Origin: Paramoeba atlantica | Taxonomy: Eukaryota; Discosea | DNA: 64,000 nucleotides | Direction: 5' to 3' | Assembly: GCA_977017575.1 (NCBI GenBank) | Contig: CDRNVI010000030.1 | Coordinates: 1,116,001 to 1,180,000, forward strand | The notes under the pieces: model-generated | What the model saw: only the letters and a program-made list of their open reading frames with translations | The model's database searches: none | What the model was told of the DNA's origin: nothing | Part shown: positions 28,515 through 38,838 of the stretch, one piece after another | Position numbering within the stretch: position 1 is the first letter of the stretch | Layout: each line of letters opens with the position of its first letter | Position numbers and translations under genes: made by a program

Positions 28515-29165
28515 TCAAAATCTAAAATCGACTAATGATGGAACACTTGATGTTGCATAAACCTGGTTGCCTCGTAGCTCGATATGTTTTATTGAATCCG
28601 GAAGTTTTGAAAAATCGACTGGACCTACAAAACGATTATTACTTAGAGATAGATAACCCAAGCTTGTAGGGAGTGACGTAAGATCTAGTGTTCCGCTGAA
28701 TTGGTTTTCCTGAATTCTCAAATCCTGTATTTCGGGCGGTAGCATCGTCAAGTCGACAGAACCAAAATGCTTGCAACGTGCAATGCTTAAATTGATCAGT
28801 GATGCAGGTAGATACGCAATGGGCAAGGTTCCCGTAAGTAGTCGCTGAAAAGCCGTCGTACAATTCAGAGTAGTGTCCGGCATGTATCGCCACAATAAAT
28901 TACCCGCGAGGCCGGCTGGACCACCTGAAAAAGGGGGATTTGCGAATGCGATCACCGAAACGCGATAATCGGAATTACAGCGTACATATTCCCAGTCGCA
29001 TGCAGGTCTTTTGTCTGTCCATGAGTAATGCGGATGGGAAATGTTAGACACGAATTGGGCGAGTCGGTATTCCTGAGGGAGGTGTGCAGCTCGAACTTTT
29101 CCAAGTCTACTGGGCTCTGCATCGCGAAACAGCAAATGGACAATTGTATTTCGACAGCAAAACAT
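28515..29165 (-). CDS. Leucine-rich-repeat protein, copy 3 of the dispersed family
   Basis: A 216-residue protein starting MFCCRNTIVHLLFRD at the first ATG (the frame is open a little further upstream without an ATG). The cap reads RLGKVRAAHLPQEYRLAQFV, then WTDKRPACDWEYVRC. Four to five repeats follow, e.g. FGSVDLTMLPPEIQDLRIQE and SGTLDLTSLPTSLGYLSLSN, and it ends SVPSLVDFRF with no anchor. It is the close paralogue of the gene at 31897-32580: the caps differ at a handful of residues and the repeats are nearly collinear, so the two arose by a fairly recent duplication and now flank the EndoG-like gene. The hydrophobic start is too short and Cys-rich for a confident signal peptide. Confidence 0.75.
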   Translation of the reverse strand: MFCCRNTIVHLLFRDAEPSRLGKVRAAHLPQEYRLAQFVSNISHPHYSWTDKRPACDWEYVRCNSDYRVSVIAFANPPFSGGPAGLAGNLLWRYMPDTTLNCTTAFQRLLTGTLPIAYLPASLINLSIARCKHFGSVDLTMLPPEIQDLRIQENQFSGTLDLTSLPTSLGYLSLSNNRFVGPVDFSKLPDSIKHIELRGNQVYATSSVPSLVDFRF

Positions 29166-29796
29166 GCAAACTGAAGCACCAACAAAAAGCAAGAATCACA
29201 AATAGAGAAAGACGTAAACTAGGAGTTATAAACTACAATTCCCATATTCTGTATGAAAATAAAATTACGCCTCAACGTCAATGCACGATATGTTATCTGG
29301 GGTGTAGTTCGTAAGTATAATGTAGAGAAGCAAAAAAAAAGACAGCAAAATCGTTAAAGAATTAAAAAATCGGAAATAACTCGAATGAGGAAATGGTATT
29401 TCTCAGAATTCAATTTCTCCCCGCTAATCGCGTGGTGCACTCATAAAGGTTTTCTAAAACCTTTAAGCTCCGTCTACAAAGTATGTTTAGTCTACCACTT
29501 CATTTCATGCAGCAAGTTTACGCTGCACCCGATCCATCATGACCGTTGAATATTCCTCAAAATTAGGACAACTTCAAAATAGTAACTTACAAAGGGAATT
29601 TTAAATCATGTGTTGACCTTACGGAACAACACGAAGTAAAGTCACATATTTAAAATACCGCTCCGTATAGTAACAGTGCATTGAATCGTCAAGGGCGCCG
29701 ACTACGTTGCACAAAGCTGCTCAGGAATGCTGAAGAGACATCGGAGCACCGTCCGCGATTGCTTTCACTGGTCTCTCAACTTTAAAACGCGTTTCA
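29166..29796. other. Spacer, no gene recognised
   Basis: AT-rich spacer. One small palindrome, AAAGGTTTTCTAAAACCTTT, lies near 29446. Nothing else is recognised. Confidence 0.4.
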
Positions 29797-31092
29797 TCAC
29801 TTCTCACCTAATTGCCAATAACTAATATCCACTACTTTTCGCTGTTTCCTTCTTGGTCGGGACGTAATCGGAAGTCGCCTGAAAAGTGCAATGTTGGCTT
29901 TTTTCTCTAGCTCATCCAATGACACCACATAGTCCCACACCTCCTTTGCCGTCACTGGCTCATTCGGAATCTTAAACCCAATCGCCTCCCCTGTGGCGTA
30001 GCAAAACACCGCAAAAAAGAACCCGTGCGGGGTCCCAATCTCATTCGTCTTCTCCACATTCCGTTTCGCCCACAACGGCCCCACCGCAATCGCATGTTTC
30101 CCCCGTCTCAACACCCACCGCCGCACATAACTCTCCAACGACTTCCACCCCTGTCGATTCAACTCCGGGTGTTGCAAACACACATTCGTTAACAGCATCG
30201 TCTGCTGACGACTGCGGTGGGAGAACGTGATGGTCCCCGCGGGGGCGAGATGGCCCCGGTCATACCCCGTCCTCAGGTAATCCCCCGGACTCGCCCTAAA
30301 CCCCTCCGGGACCTCCGGGTCCGGGACGAACGCCTCCCGCTCCCCCCCGTCGAGCTCCACCCCGAGGGAGCCCGCACAGGCGATGTAGGACACCCACAGG
30401 GGGCTTCGTAGGGGGTAGCTGTACCCCACGCAGTACCCGTCGCGGTGGAGGACCAGGTCCGACTTCACGCAGTACCCCGCGCGCCAGTGTCGTCGGAAGG
30501 CGCGGGTGTAGAGCCAGACGTAGGAGAGGTGGCGGTTGGGCCACAGCGCTCGCAGCCACAGTGTGGTGAGGGCAGTGCCGAGGAGGAGACCGGAGAGCAG
30601 GGAGGGGGGGTCCCAGGGGGGGGAGGCGAGGGTGGGGGAGAGGGCAGTGGGGGAGAGGGCGGGGAGGGGAAAGGAGGGGAGACCGGTGGGTTGGAGAAGG
30701 GAGGGGTACCCTCGGTGGTAGGCGGTGGTCAGGAGGTGGTGGGTGTGGGTGAGGGTGGTGTGGTAGAGGGTGGAGAGGTTGTGGAGGTTTTGTTGGAGGG
30801 TTTGTTGGAGGGTTTGTTGGGTTTTTTGCCATGGGGTGAGGGGTGGGGGTGGGGGTTTTCTCCAGAAGTAGAGGCGTTGGAGAGGGGAGGGTTTGGGAGG
30901 GGGTTCTGCGTAGCCTAGGAGGTTGTCGAGGAGAGAACCTGGAGTGGAAGAGGTGAGGTGTGAGTGGTCTCCAAACATGCGATAGGGTGTTTGAAATGCA
31001 TAAAGTAGTACAAGCGCAAAGAAAGGGAACCTATTCCATGTATAGCTAAAGTGTAGATTATGAATACGTGAGATATAAACTTTACTTTGCAT
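29797..31092 (-). CDS. EndoG-like mitochondrial DNA/RNA non-specific endonuclease
   Basis: A 431-residue protein; the start is the first ATG of a frame open to 31122. The C-terminal half is a beta-beta-alpha-metal nuclease: the active-site motif YDRGHLAPAG (about residues 277-286) and the metal-binding Asn region LLTNVCLQHPELNRQGWKSLE, followed by AIAVGPLWAKR and IGTPHGFFFAVFCYATGEAI, all in family order. The N-terminal half has a hydrophobic stretch (FPFFALVLLYAF), a Pro/Thr/Gln/His low-complexity region and a membrane segment (LLSGLLLGTALTTLWLRAL), suggesting anchoring in the mitochondrial inner membrane, as for EndoG proteins. In kinetoplastids EndoG acts in cell death and possibly kDNA maintenance. 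The plus strand is C-rich left of about 30400 and G-rich right of it. Confidence 0.85.
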   Translation of the reverse strand: MQSKVYISRIHNLHFSYTWNRFPFFALVLLYAFQTPYRMFGDHSHLTSSTPGSLLDNLLGYAEPPPKPSPLQRLYFWRKPPPPPLTPWQKTQQTLQQTLQQNLHNLSTLYHTTLTHTHHLLTTAYHRGYPSLLQPTGLPSFPLPALSPTALSPTLASPPWDPPSLLSGLLLGTALTTLWLRALWPNRHLSYVWLYTRAFRRHWRAGYCVKSDLVLHRDGYCVGYSYPLRSPLWVSYIACAGSLGVELDGGEREAFVPDPEVPEGFRASPGDYLRTGYDRGHLAPAGTITFSHRSRQQTMLLTNVCLQHPELNRQGWKSLESYVRRWVLRRGKHAIAVGPLWAKRNVEKTNEIGTPHGFFFAVFCYATGEAIGFKIPNEPVTAKEVWDYVVSLDELEKKANIALFRRLPITSRPRRKQRKVVDISYWQLGEK

Positions 31093-31174
31093 TTGTTGTA
31101 TGTTGGTTACAGCATTCGTCAAATTTTAAGTGTGTTATCCGATTTTGATAAAAACGGGGACCTACAATGTTTCT

Positions 31175-31360
31175 ATACGTTATAAGCTTCTGTGCGTTAT
31201 TTTATTACATGCACGTAATTAGCCCCCCCCCCCCCTCAATAGAGTATTTTGCCGAAAACCGTATTAGAAGCATACGTTATAAGTTTCTGTGCGTTATTTT
31301 ATTACCGCCCCCCCTATTTAGTGTTTAGTAAAATTGGGCAAAATTAAACACTTAGTAGGG
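31175..31360. repeat. Direct repeat plus C-run hairpins
   Basis: A 34-base unit containing CGTTATAAG and TTCTGTGCGTTATTTTATT occurs at 31175-31208 and 31272-31305, each followed within 20 bases by a run of 7 to 13 C. After the second copy, CCCCTA with AGTGTTTA is mirrored by TAAACACT and TAGGGG (31308-31360), with TTGGGCAAAAT in the loop. That loop motif also occurs in the hairpin at 646-709. Confidence 0.7.
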
Positions 31361-31896
31361 GAGAGGAATGATCAATATAAAAAAACGTGAAAAATAGATA
31401 GAAAATGAAAAAAATGAAGGGGAAAAATATTGATGGCGGAACTACAGAGGGCGCCTTTTCAGTTGTCTATAAACAAATTACATGCTGGGAAATTAAGAAA
31501 TCTATTTAAAAACTATCGCAAAAGACTTCAATTGGTGATAGAAAAGAAAAGGTATCATACTGGATATTGAATACGTATCTAGCGTCATTCTTACGTCCTC
31601 TACACACGATTAATACTTTCAAAAACATAAAAAATTCAAAAATATGGAAAACAATTAAAAAAGTGTACACCCTCAAACATTGTCTGGTCATTTTAGTAAT
31701 TTTTTTTATTCCAATCATGAAAAGGACAGCGGATTCGAAACGATTGGGTCGAAAAACAGTCCCATGCCAACTATTTCCAAAATCGAACAAGATACAAGAC
31801 CTGTAGGGGGTACATGAAGCTGGACAGGGGTGTATGTACATGCATGTACATGTTTTTATATTCCGAACATTTAGGTGATAGCATTGCCATGTATAT
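31361..31896. other. AT-rich spacer
   Basis: Very AT-rich. A TACATG microsatellite sits near 31837-31852. A minus-strand frame overlapping the end of LRR copy 4 contains a hydrophobic stretch but is out of phase with it and is judged a chance frame. Confidence 0.4.
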
Positions 31897-32580
31897 TTAT
31901 CTAAAATCGACAAATCTAAAATCGACAAATGACGGAACACTTGATATTGCATAAACTTGATTTCCTCGTAGCTCGATATCTTTTACTGAATCCGGAAGTT
32001 TCGAAAAGTCGACTGGACCCTCGAAAAAATTATTGCTCAGAGCTAGATATTCCAAGTTTGTAGGGAGTGACGTAAGATCTAATGCTCCGCTGAATTGGTT
32101 TTCCTGAATTCTCAAATCTTGTATTTCGGGTGGTAATACCGTTAAGTCGGCAGAACCAGAGTGCATGCAACGTGCAATGTTTAAACTAATCAGTGATGCA
32201 GGTAGATACGCAATGGGCAAGGTTCCCTTAAGTAGCGGCTGAGACTTTGTCGTACACTTCACAGTAGTGTCCGGCATGTATCGCCACAATAAATTACCCG
32301 CGAGGTGCGCCGGACCACCAGAAAAGTGGTGCGTTGAGCCACGAAAGTCGGCTTCCATAAAATGGATTTCCGAAACGTGATGTTTTGAATCACAACATAT
32401 ATATTTCCAGTCGCAGGCAGGCCTTTTGTCTGTCCATGAGTAATGCGGATTGGAAATGTTAGACACGAATTGGGCGAGTCGGTATTCCTGAGGGAGGTGT
32501 GCAGCTCGAACTTTTCCAAGTCTACTGGGCTCTGCATCGCGAAACAGAAAATGGACAATTGTACTTCGACAGTAAAACAT
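31897..32580 (-). CDS. Leucine-rich-repeat protein, copy 4 of the dispersed family
   Basis: A 227-residue paralogue of the gene at 28515-29165, starting MFYCRSTIVHFLFRD. Cap (RLGKVRAAHLPQEYRLAQFV, ACDWKYICC) and repeats correspond one to one. It differs by an insertion of about ten residues after the cap (DFRGSTHHFSGGP region) and by a duplicated ending: FVDFRFVDFR results from a 15-base tandem repeat at the 3' end. Changes relative to copy 3 are scattered over repeat surfaces, as in families diversifying their binding face. No membrane anchor. Function as for the other copies is unknown; secreted or surface location is inferred from the family type only. Confidence 0.75.
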   Translation of the reverse strand: MFYCRSTIVHFLFRDAEPSRLGKVRAAHLPQEYRLAQFVSNISNPHYSWTDKRPACDWKYICCDSKHHVSEIHFMEADFRGSTHHFSGGPAHLAGNLLWRYMPDTTVKCTTKSQPLLKGTLPIAYLPASLISLNIARCMHSGSADLTVLPPEIQDLRIQENQFSGALDLTSLPTNLEYLALSNNFFEGPVDFSKLPDSVKDIELRGNQVYAISSVPSFVDFRFVDFR

Positions 32581-33000
32581 GCGAACTGAAGTTCTGCCAA
32601 AAAGAAGAATATCGAATTGGGAAAGACGCGAACAGGGCGTTATAAACTACAATTCCTGAATACAGTAGGAATCTAAAATAATATGTAATCGTGAATCTAT
32701 GATATTGATATCAGGGGTGGGGTGCTTATGTCAGTCTGATAAAGAGGAGTAATACAGTAAAAGTCACTCTTCTGAGGATGGACAGTTGCACATTGCCGCG
32801 TAAAAAAGCCCTTTTTCGTGAATTTTCGTCGCTATTCTCAGAATTGACGTTGGCAGCAGCTTTTTCAGAAAAAATTGAACCATTCTCATTTTTCCTTATC
32901 ATCCTTTTTTCGAATGAAAATAGTTGCAAAAAACAACCTTTTGTCTTTATTATTTAAAATATAACATCACCAGAGAATTTCAACATAGTCTTGACCAATG

Positions 33001-34374
33001 GGTTACGCCAATGAGAAAAAGTGTAAAGTCTTGAAGGTCGTAAGGGATAGCCCTGGCGAAACTCTGACAACTAAGATGGAACACGCGCGGTCAGAAGTCA
33101 AGGTCAATGTTCCATCGAAAACCATTTATTGATGGCTTCAAGATTCAGATGCAATCTTCGCCGCCGCTCCAAAGAGCAAACATGCCCGAGTTTCCCACCA
33201 CAAGAACCAGATGACGCTTGAGGCTGGTGTATTTTCTTGTATGGACGAAAAGCAACAGTTCACCACGCATCAACTAGAGTCCTACATCCGTAGCATCACT
33301 GGAAGTAAGTTTGATGGTAAGAAAAGCGCTTTGCAATCTTGGATTCAGCGAGTACTTAAAAAACGATTATACACATTGAATTGCTGAAGAGAAGAAATCA
33401 TTGCCCTTTTCTTGGGATGAGGATGTAATAAGTTTTGTTCAGAAAGTGCGCTTTCACGCCGAGGCGTATGGTGAAACTCGGGTGTGTAAACTCGGGTGCC
33501 GGTAGATGAGACCGGGCTATTTATTTCACACGGTTCAAAGTACGTTTGAAGAAGAAGGGGTTCTTTAGCTCCAGAAGCGATCTCTAATGTAAACTCAAAA
33601 TGTCGAGTCTCGATATTCATTGGCACCTCTACAACAATGTATGATCGGAGAAAAGTTGCCCGTCTCATTTGTATTAAAAGGTGAGCTCGATCCCAAGTCC
33701 CGAAACTCAAGAAATCTAGCGAATCGCTACCGGGACGACGCATGTGTTCGCATTAAACGAAACGCATGGGCGGACGCACAAATTTGTTCTGCTGTGTTCA
33801 AAAAAATGACACAATTAATGCCCGGAAAAATATTATGGCTATTGGACCGTTTTAAAGGATATCGGCATCTTCCCGACATGTTGAAGCAGCGGAGCGAATT
33901 CTCCTATCAAGGCGGGTCGGTTCTTTTCGGACTTGCGGGCATGATTCACTTGTGGCAACCGGCCGATCTAGGTATCATAAAAATGTTCAAAGGTCGATAC
34001 CAGAACCTTGTCCAAGAAGAAGCTGAGAATACCGAGGCCTCTTCCAACTACACTTCTTTAGACGTAATGTTGCATCTTGTGCGACGCGCGTGGGATTCCT
34101 GTCCTATCGAAAGCATTCGGTCGTGTTGGGCAAGTGGGGGATGTATCCCCAATCGAGGAACCTTGGTAGGGAAAAAAACTTTCACTCCAACCTGGACCCA
34201 GATACCCCTCTCCAGCAACACGCTCCCATCGATGTTGACCACTCTACATCGGAGGCTTGCGAAGCTGACAAAGAACTCTCGTTGGGAAGTGGTACCAGTG
34301 AAGAAGAAGTGGACGACGACGAAGAAGAAGACGTTTTCAAGTCAATCGGAAATATGGCTATCACTCAACCGTAA
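33001..34374 (+). mobile_element. Decayed pogo/Tigger-like DNA transposon
   Basis: Plus-strand remains of a transposase. The N-terminal part (33001-33390) reads like a pogo-type DNA-binding region (VKVNVPSKTIY, QQFTTHQLESYIRSITGS). The DDE domain lies within 33640-34130: LPVSFVLKGEL, CVRIKRNAWADAQI, ILWLLDRFKGYRHLPDML with the second catalytic Asp, then IHLWQPADLGIIKMFKGRY with the third. An acidic tail (SGTSEEEVDDDEEEDVF) is found in a different frame from the core. There are in-frame stops in the N-terminal part (one after KTIY, more near 33390-33410) and at least two frame changes, so it is dead. I could not define terminal inverted repeats. It is inserted in the otherwise minus-strand cluster between LRR copy 4 and the HAD gene. 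Confidence 0.75.
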
Positions 34375-35083
34375 TTTAAGGTACACAGAGGAAGCGTAAA
34401 AGAAAGAAATAACTTTTTTAAGTATTCTCATTTTTCGTGTTCAAAACGAGTAATGGCGCCACAACATAAACGAGCGAGAAGGGGGGCATGCAAAGGCACT
34501 GCGTGGTGCAACGACTATTTGCTGCGGACGGCACGAAATGGCACAGGATAGCGCATGATAAATGCAAAATAAAATCACTGCCGCCTCCATAAAACACATA
34601 TGAGCTTCCTCAAAAAGTATGCTTAAAAGGGGCCTTCACCGGTGCGCTTAAACGGGGGGGACAATAGATTAAAATCACCCGTGATAGGAAGAAAAAGCAG
34701 ACCGTCCCCCCTTTTGTTGCACCCGAAATATTGTTAAATACAAAATGCATTGTATTGCAAATGAAGCACATGATCGCAAAATAAAAAGACGTACATTAAA
34801 AACCTCACATCGCCAATTAATGTATTCGTCAAAAATAACAATCGAGCCCGAAACAAAGGGCGAAGAGCACTGCCCTTTATTATAGAACGCAGCATACAAT
34901 GGGCTCCACAGGGGGTACATGTACATGTACCCGTTACATGTACATGTACATGACATTTATATGAACATGTATGTACATTTGCGCTGTATCCGATAGAATA
35001 TGCTCAATAAACTTTTCTGTTTTCTGCACAAAATACGCCCTACACACTTTATGACGACAATAACAGGAGATACGGATCTTGAA
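34375..35083. other. Spacer with TACATG palindrome
   Basis: A spacer holding a perfect 20-base palindrome built on TACATG at 34913-34932 and more TACATG units to 34952. G- and C-run motifs near 34652 and 34712 resemble arms of the C/G-run hairpin family but are imperfect. No gene is seen. Confidence 0.45.
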
Positions 35084-36367
35084 CTAACGGCCCATATGCA
35101 AGGCATCACTCCACACCGGTACACCTCGATCCACAATACGTGACCTCCAATAGCCCTCACTGTGCATCAATCGAGGACCAAAATGAATCCCTAGGGCTTC
35201 ATTACAAGGATCGTCATCTTCAATAACCGCCACTCCATTCCATCCGATCGCCAGACACGCATGGAAGTCACTCATTAGGTGATCCCCCAAGTACGTTACG
35301 TTCTTCGGATGCGTTACTCGATGAAACACTGCCGCGCTCCCGCCGAGATAGACCTTTCGTCCATCCAGCTCCACATCCTTTACTGCCACCTCCGGGGTTT
35401 TCTCCAGCGCCTCCCAGTACTCGAATCCTTTTTCAGCGTACTCACTTCGGTCAATCTCCCGCGTGGCTCGGGAACTGTCCAAGAAGAACCCCGGCTTGCA
35501 GGAGTAGGTGAAGCTTACGTCAAACAGATTCCACCAGTGCAGCGGGTCCTCCTTCTCCGAGGGCACATGCAGCGCCTCGCGAAGCACCGCGGGGGAATCT
35601 CGCGTGTCGTCCTCCCCCCTCTCCGGGGACGGGGACAGCAGAAACCGCAACAAAAAGTTACAGTAATCAAAATGGGAGTTGGTACACAGAAACAACTTCT
35701 TGCCTTGTTTTCGCAGGTTGTGGAGATACGGCACGAACTCCGGGCGGTGATAAATATATTTCCCCGGATCACGAAGAATGTGAGGGTAATAAGACCCACG
35801 CAGCGCGGAAAGGTTGGTCCAATCAAACGAGCCCTGGTAGTACTCCGTGGCGACGTGGCCAATCGCGGCGTAGTCCCGCAGCACGGGGTGATCCTTTGTG
35901 GCATCCACGAAATCCACACACAGGATGATACCGTAGAGCGTGCCGAGGCCGAAGGCTTCACTAAACACCAGAAAATCTTCCCGTTTCTGGCTGCTCTCGA
36001 GAAACCCAAACCCACGCCAGGGGGTGTCTGTGGTGTACAGCGCGGCAATCTGCTCCGGGGTTCGTCTCGTGCGTCCGTGGAAGGCCACGAGGACTTGGCC
36101 TTGCTTGCCAAGCGACAGCAGGTCCCCGGTGTGGAGATCAAACACAACCCCGCGTCGGCAATAGCCCATATCGAAGGGGAGCTCCTCGATGGTCTTGCCC
36201 TCAAAGCAGGACCAGGTGGTGGTGTAGCGCTCGGTGAGTTTTTGGAACAGGAAGGAACGAAACCCGCGATCGATCATCGAGAGAAGGGGTTGGAGACGGT
36301 AGCGTACCAGGGTGTGGTCGAGGTCAAACCCCACCCATTGCTCCGAGGAGGATAGGGACGCGGACAT
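35084..36367 (-). CDS. HAD-superfamily 5'-nucleotidase (NT5DC / cN-II type)
   Basis: A 427-residue protein. GFDLDHTLVRY at residues 13-23 gives the nucleophile Asp15 and general acid Asp17 of HAD phosphatases. Motif II is in KKLFLCTNSHFDYCNFLL, and the late motif is VTYLGDHLMSDFHAC with the paired acidic residues. A large cap region between motifs I and II (about 80-210) and the overall length fit the HAD-IG family of cytosolic purine 5'-nucleotidases and their NT5DC relatives. The expected reaction is hydrolysis of IMP/GMP-type nucleotides; many NT5DC members have no proven substrate. No targeting signal. The plus strand is C-rich to the left of about 35850 and G-rich to the right. Confidence 0.85.
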   Translation of the reverse strand: MSASLSSSEQWVGFDLDHTLVRYRLQPLLSMIDRGFRSFLFQKLTERYTTTWSCFEGKTIEELPFDMGYCRRGVVFDLHTGDLLSLGKQGQVLVAFHGRTRRTPEQIAALYTTDTPWRGFGFLESSQKREDFLVFSEAFGLGTLYGIILCVDFVDATKDHPVLRDYAAIGHVATEYYQGSFDWTNLSALRGSYYPHILRDPGKYIYHRPEFVPYLHNLRKQGKKLFLCTNSHFDYCNFLLRFLLSPSPERGEDDTRDSPAVLREALHVPSEKEDPLHWWNLFDVSFTYSCKPGFFLDSSRATREIDRSEYAEKGFEYWEALEKTPEVAVKDVELDGRKVYLGGSAAVFHRVTHPKNVTYLGDHLMSDFHACLAIGWNGVAVIEDDDPCNEALGIHFGPRLMHSEGYWRSRIVDRGVPVWSDALHMGR

Positions 36368-36668
36368 GGTTTGGGGGGGGGGGTGAAGGTGTATGTGGAT
36401 GAGTAGTCGCCAAAGGATAATGTGTAGCGCAGGGTCGTGGTGAAGTTCTTTAGATTTTCAAAAGAAGAGATGCTAATATTCATCTAGCAACTTAAAACCT
36501 TGATTATTTTCTCATTATTCGTTTTTATTGTTGAATTACTCCTCGCGCACAATACAAAAATAAGAATTGTAAGTTTCGTGTTACACTGTATTTCGAGGGC
36601 CGTGTAACGTGTGAGCTACAGCAAAAGCGTTTTAAACAAAATGCCACCTGCAGTTTAATTCGTACCAT

Positions 36669-37136
36669 TTAGGACTTCGGTTTTGCATGTTTTAGTGTGT
36701 GTTCTTGTGCCTTCCTTCGAAACTGCGTAGGCTTGGACTGGAGCTCATGCGCGATATCTAGCTCTAGGGCACTATTCGGGTTTGGCTCATTTAGGAGTGC
36801 AAGGATGGAGAGCAACACCTTTGCCACATTCAATGCAGGAGACCATGTATTCCCTGTGGTTCCATGCTTCAGAATGTCAAGACAAATATCTCCGTTCTTG
36901 TTAATGTTCGGATGATAAATAGGGGTGGTAAATTTCACATGAGGAGGTCGAAATGGATAATCTGTTGGAAAGCGAAGCGTTAAGTTAAAAATTCCTCCAG
37001 CGTATGGTGTGTCCTCCGGTCCCGTAATGGTTGCTTTCCAACGATAAAGATCATTTTGCAGCGGAGCCGCAGTTACATTTTGCGGAGCATCGCGTTGCAT
37101 GTCGCGCAATTCCTTCTGCAATCGCTGTGTAGCCAT
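36669..37136 (-). CDS. Ubiquitin-conjugating enzyme E2
   Basis: A 155-residue E2 core with little extension. TITGPEDTPYAGGIFNL, FPTDYPFRPPHVKF and YHPNINKNGDICLDIL are canonical. The His-Pro-Asn triad is at 75-77 and the catalytic cysteine is Cys85, the same number as in the UBE2D/UBC4 class. The sequence after the active site (GNTWSPALNVAKVLLSILALL, EPNPNSALELDIA) is also normal for this class. It accepts ubiquitin from E1 and hands it to E3 ligases. Relative to human UBE2D the C-terminal helix is a little longer and basic (HTLKHAKPKS). A complete and probably active enzyme. Confidence 0.93.
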   Translation of the reverse strand: MATQRLQKELRDMQRDAPQNVTAAPLQNDLYRWKATITGPEDTPYAGGIFNLTLRFPTDYPFRPPHVKFTTPIYHPNINKNGDICLDILKHGTTGNTWSPALNVAKVLLSILALLNEPNPNSALELDIAHELQSKPTQFRRKAQEHTLKHAKPKS

Positions 37137-38250
37137 ATTCGTTTAAAATCTCTACAAAATTCTAGTCGTTAAATTCATTCTTTTATAGAACATAGGTTAC
37201 ATCGCAAAAAGATAATGTTATTGCAAAAAGTAGTTTATTTCCAGAAAAAAAACTTTTGTGGGAATAAGCACGGAAATAGTTTCATCAACTTTAAGAGGTG
37301 TATAGAAAGTGCAGCATAAAAATCTATTTGTTCATAAACGCTTTTAACCGTATTTACATATGGCTGAAAAATGATATGCGAAAACTCTTCTTCCAAATAG
37401 CATGTCAAGTATGCTAAATACCCAAAGAAATTTCCTCCCCTTCGTATAACCTAGTGGTCGATTTCATGAATAAGACTATCAGGCACTCTGATAGTTTTAC
37501 AGATCTGAGATCAGCGCGTTTCACATGAAAAACTACAGCTGTCCCTAACTTGCAACTAAGGGTTGATACTTTAGAAAATATTTTTGTTAAAATTTAATTA
37601 AATTGTTAAAAGAATGAATTGAAAGGTTATCTGGTTAACAACTTGTGATGCTTCTACAGCTTTGTGTTTTTCACGTTGGGCTCCGACACCATCGAAGCAA
37701 CCACTCAAAAAACGAACGTCCCTGTGTATCCATTGAAAAATAAATTTTCAAGTGTTCGACAATGAATAGTCATCAATCGAAAATGCCCCACGAATCTACA
37801 TAGAATACGACGAAATAGGATTCATATGCATACAATTCAGGAATCGAGGGTAGACCGGAGTAGTTTTTCAAGCACAGCGATAAGCTAAACTACACAACCA
37901 GGTGAACATGTACTACAATAAATCGTACCAGTTTCGAATTGCACATTCATTCAAAACAACAAGCATAGTTTTGCAATGCACTTCATTCCCATAAAGTCCA
38001 AAACTAGATCGCGCCAACCATATATTTATGCACAATGTGGTAAACGTGCAACAAAGATTTCCGATTTCAGTAAATATTCTTTTCATGCAAATCCACCATT
38101 TCAAGGGACAAATTCAAAAACTTTACACTAACGCAAAACAAAATGTACGTCACGGCAATAACAATACAGCAAAGCAAAACTTCCATTCCAAAGGCACACG
38201 CACCTGAACTCAACGTAGGCCCCAATAACCTTTAACAACGCCAATCATTT
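37137..38250. other. Long spacer, no gene recognised
   Basis: About 1.1 kb of AT-rich DNA upstream of the E2 gene. Only short frames without similarity are seen, and no repeat shared with other parts of the window was recognised. It is long enough to hold a small RNA gene that I cannot identify by eye. Confidence 0.35.
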
Positions 38251-38838
38251 CTATTTGAACCGGGATTCACGGGGAGGTCGCTCCTCTCGGGTGTCCTGGC
38301 GAAATCGACGACGCTGCAGCTCATCACTACGGCGCCCGCGGATATCCTCCTCACGACGATCACGGAGGGAATGTGGCACTCGACGGGACGCGGGGTGGCG
38401 ATAGCTGCGAGTGTACTGAGAGGCGTTTTCGGAAACTCGGGAGCGGGGACGCACCTCCTCGTACCGATGTGTGCGTCGGTGACCATACCCAACGGGGTCT
38501 CGGCGTGAACTCCAGCGGTCCTGATGGAAGGCATTTAGTTGCACCTCACGCTCATGGTTACTGCCCCCACCACGACCAAAGCGGCGTGTGATGGGTGCTC
38601 CCCGACCGCCTCGTTGTGCCGAATGATGACTTTGGTGGTACCCCTCCGGAACGCGATGGTGAACTTCATGGTAGGGTCGAGCGTTGTTGTACGGTAGGGC
38701 GCCGTGCGGACGTGTGCCGTAGGAGCCTTGTCGGGGGTAACGTCGCTGTCCGATCTGACGCCCACGCTGCGGTTTCGAGCGTTGTATCTCCTTCACAAGG
38801 TCGTCCAAGGGTCGGTTGAGATCGACTTCAAGATCCAT
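38251..38838 (-). CDS. RG/RS-rich basic protein with UAP56-binding-like N-terminus, copy A
   Basis: A 195-residue, very basic, disordered protein. The first 20 residues, MDLEVDLNRPLDDLVKEIQR, resemble the short UAP56-interacting helix of mRNA export adaptors such as ALY and UIF (Asp-x-Ser-Leu-Asp-Asp-Ile-Ile). The remainder is rich in Arg, Gly, Ser, Tyr and His (RGGRGAPITRRFGRGGG, RRDPVGYGHRRTHRY), typical of RNA-binding tails of such adaptors. A role in mRNA packaging or export is therefore plausible but unproven. A second copy at 41856-42443 is almost identical; similarity stops within a few bases of the start codon on one side and just past the stop on the other. Only about ten bases differ over the whole reading frame. 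Confidence 0.65.
   Translation of the reverse strand: MDLEVDLNRPLDDLVKEIQRSKPQRGRQIGQRRYPRQGSYGTRPHGALPYNNARPYHEVHHRVPEGYHQSHHSAQRGGRGAPITRRFGRGGGSNHEREVQLNAFHQDRWSSRRDPVGYGHRRTHRYEEVRPRSRVSENASQYTRSYRHPASRRVPHSLRDRREEDIRGRRSDELQRRRFRQDTREERPPRESRFK

Noticed and set aside
31506-31952. Minus-strand open frame with a hydrophobic stretch overlapping the end of LRR copy 4, a possible membrane anchor.
   Set aside because: It is out of phase with the LRR gene, lies in very AT-rich DNA where hydrophobic chance frames are common, and the paralogue at 28515-29165 has no equivalent.
35279-36355. Plus-strand frame of 358 codons opposite the HAD nucleotidase.
   Set aside because: The minus strand carries all HAD motifs; the opposite frame has no domain and is open because of GC-rich codons.
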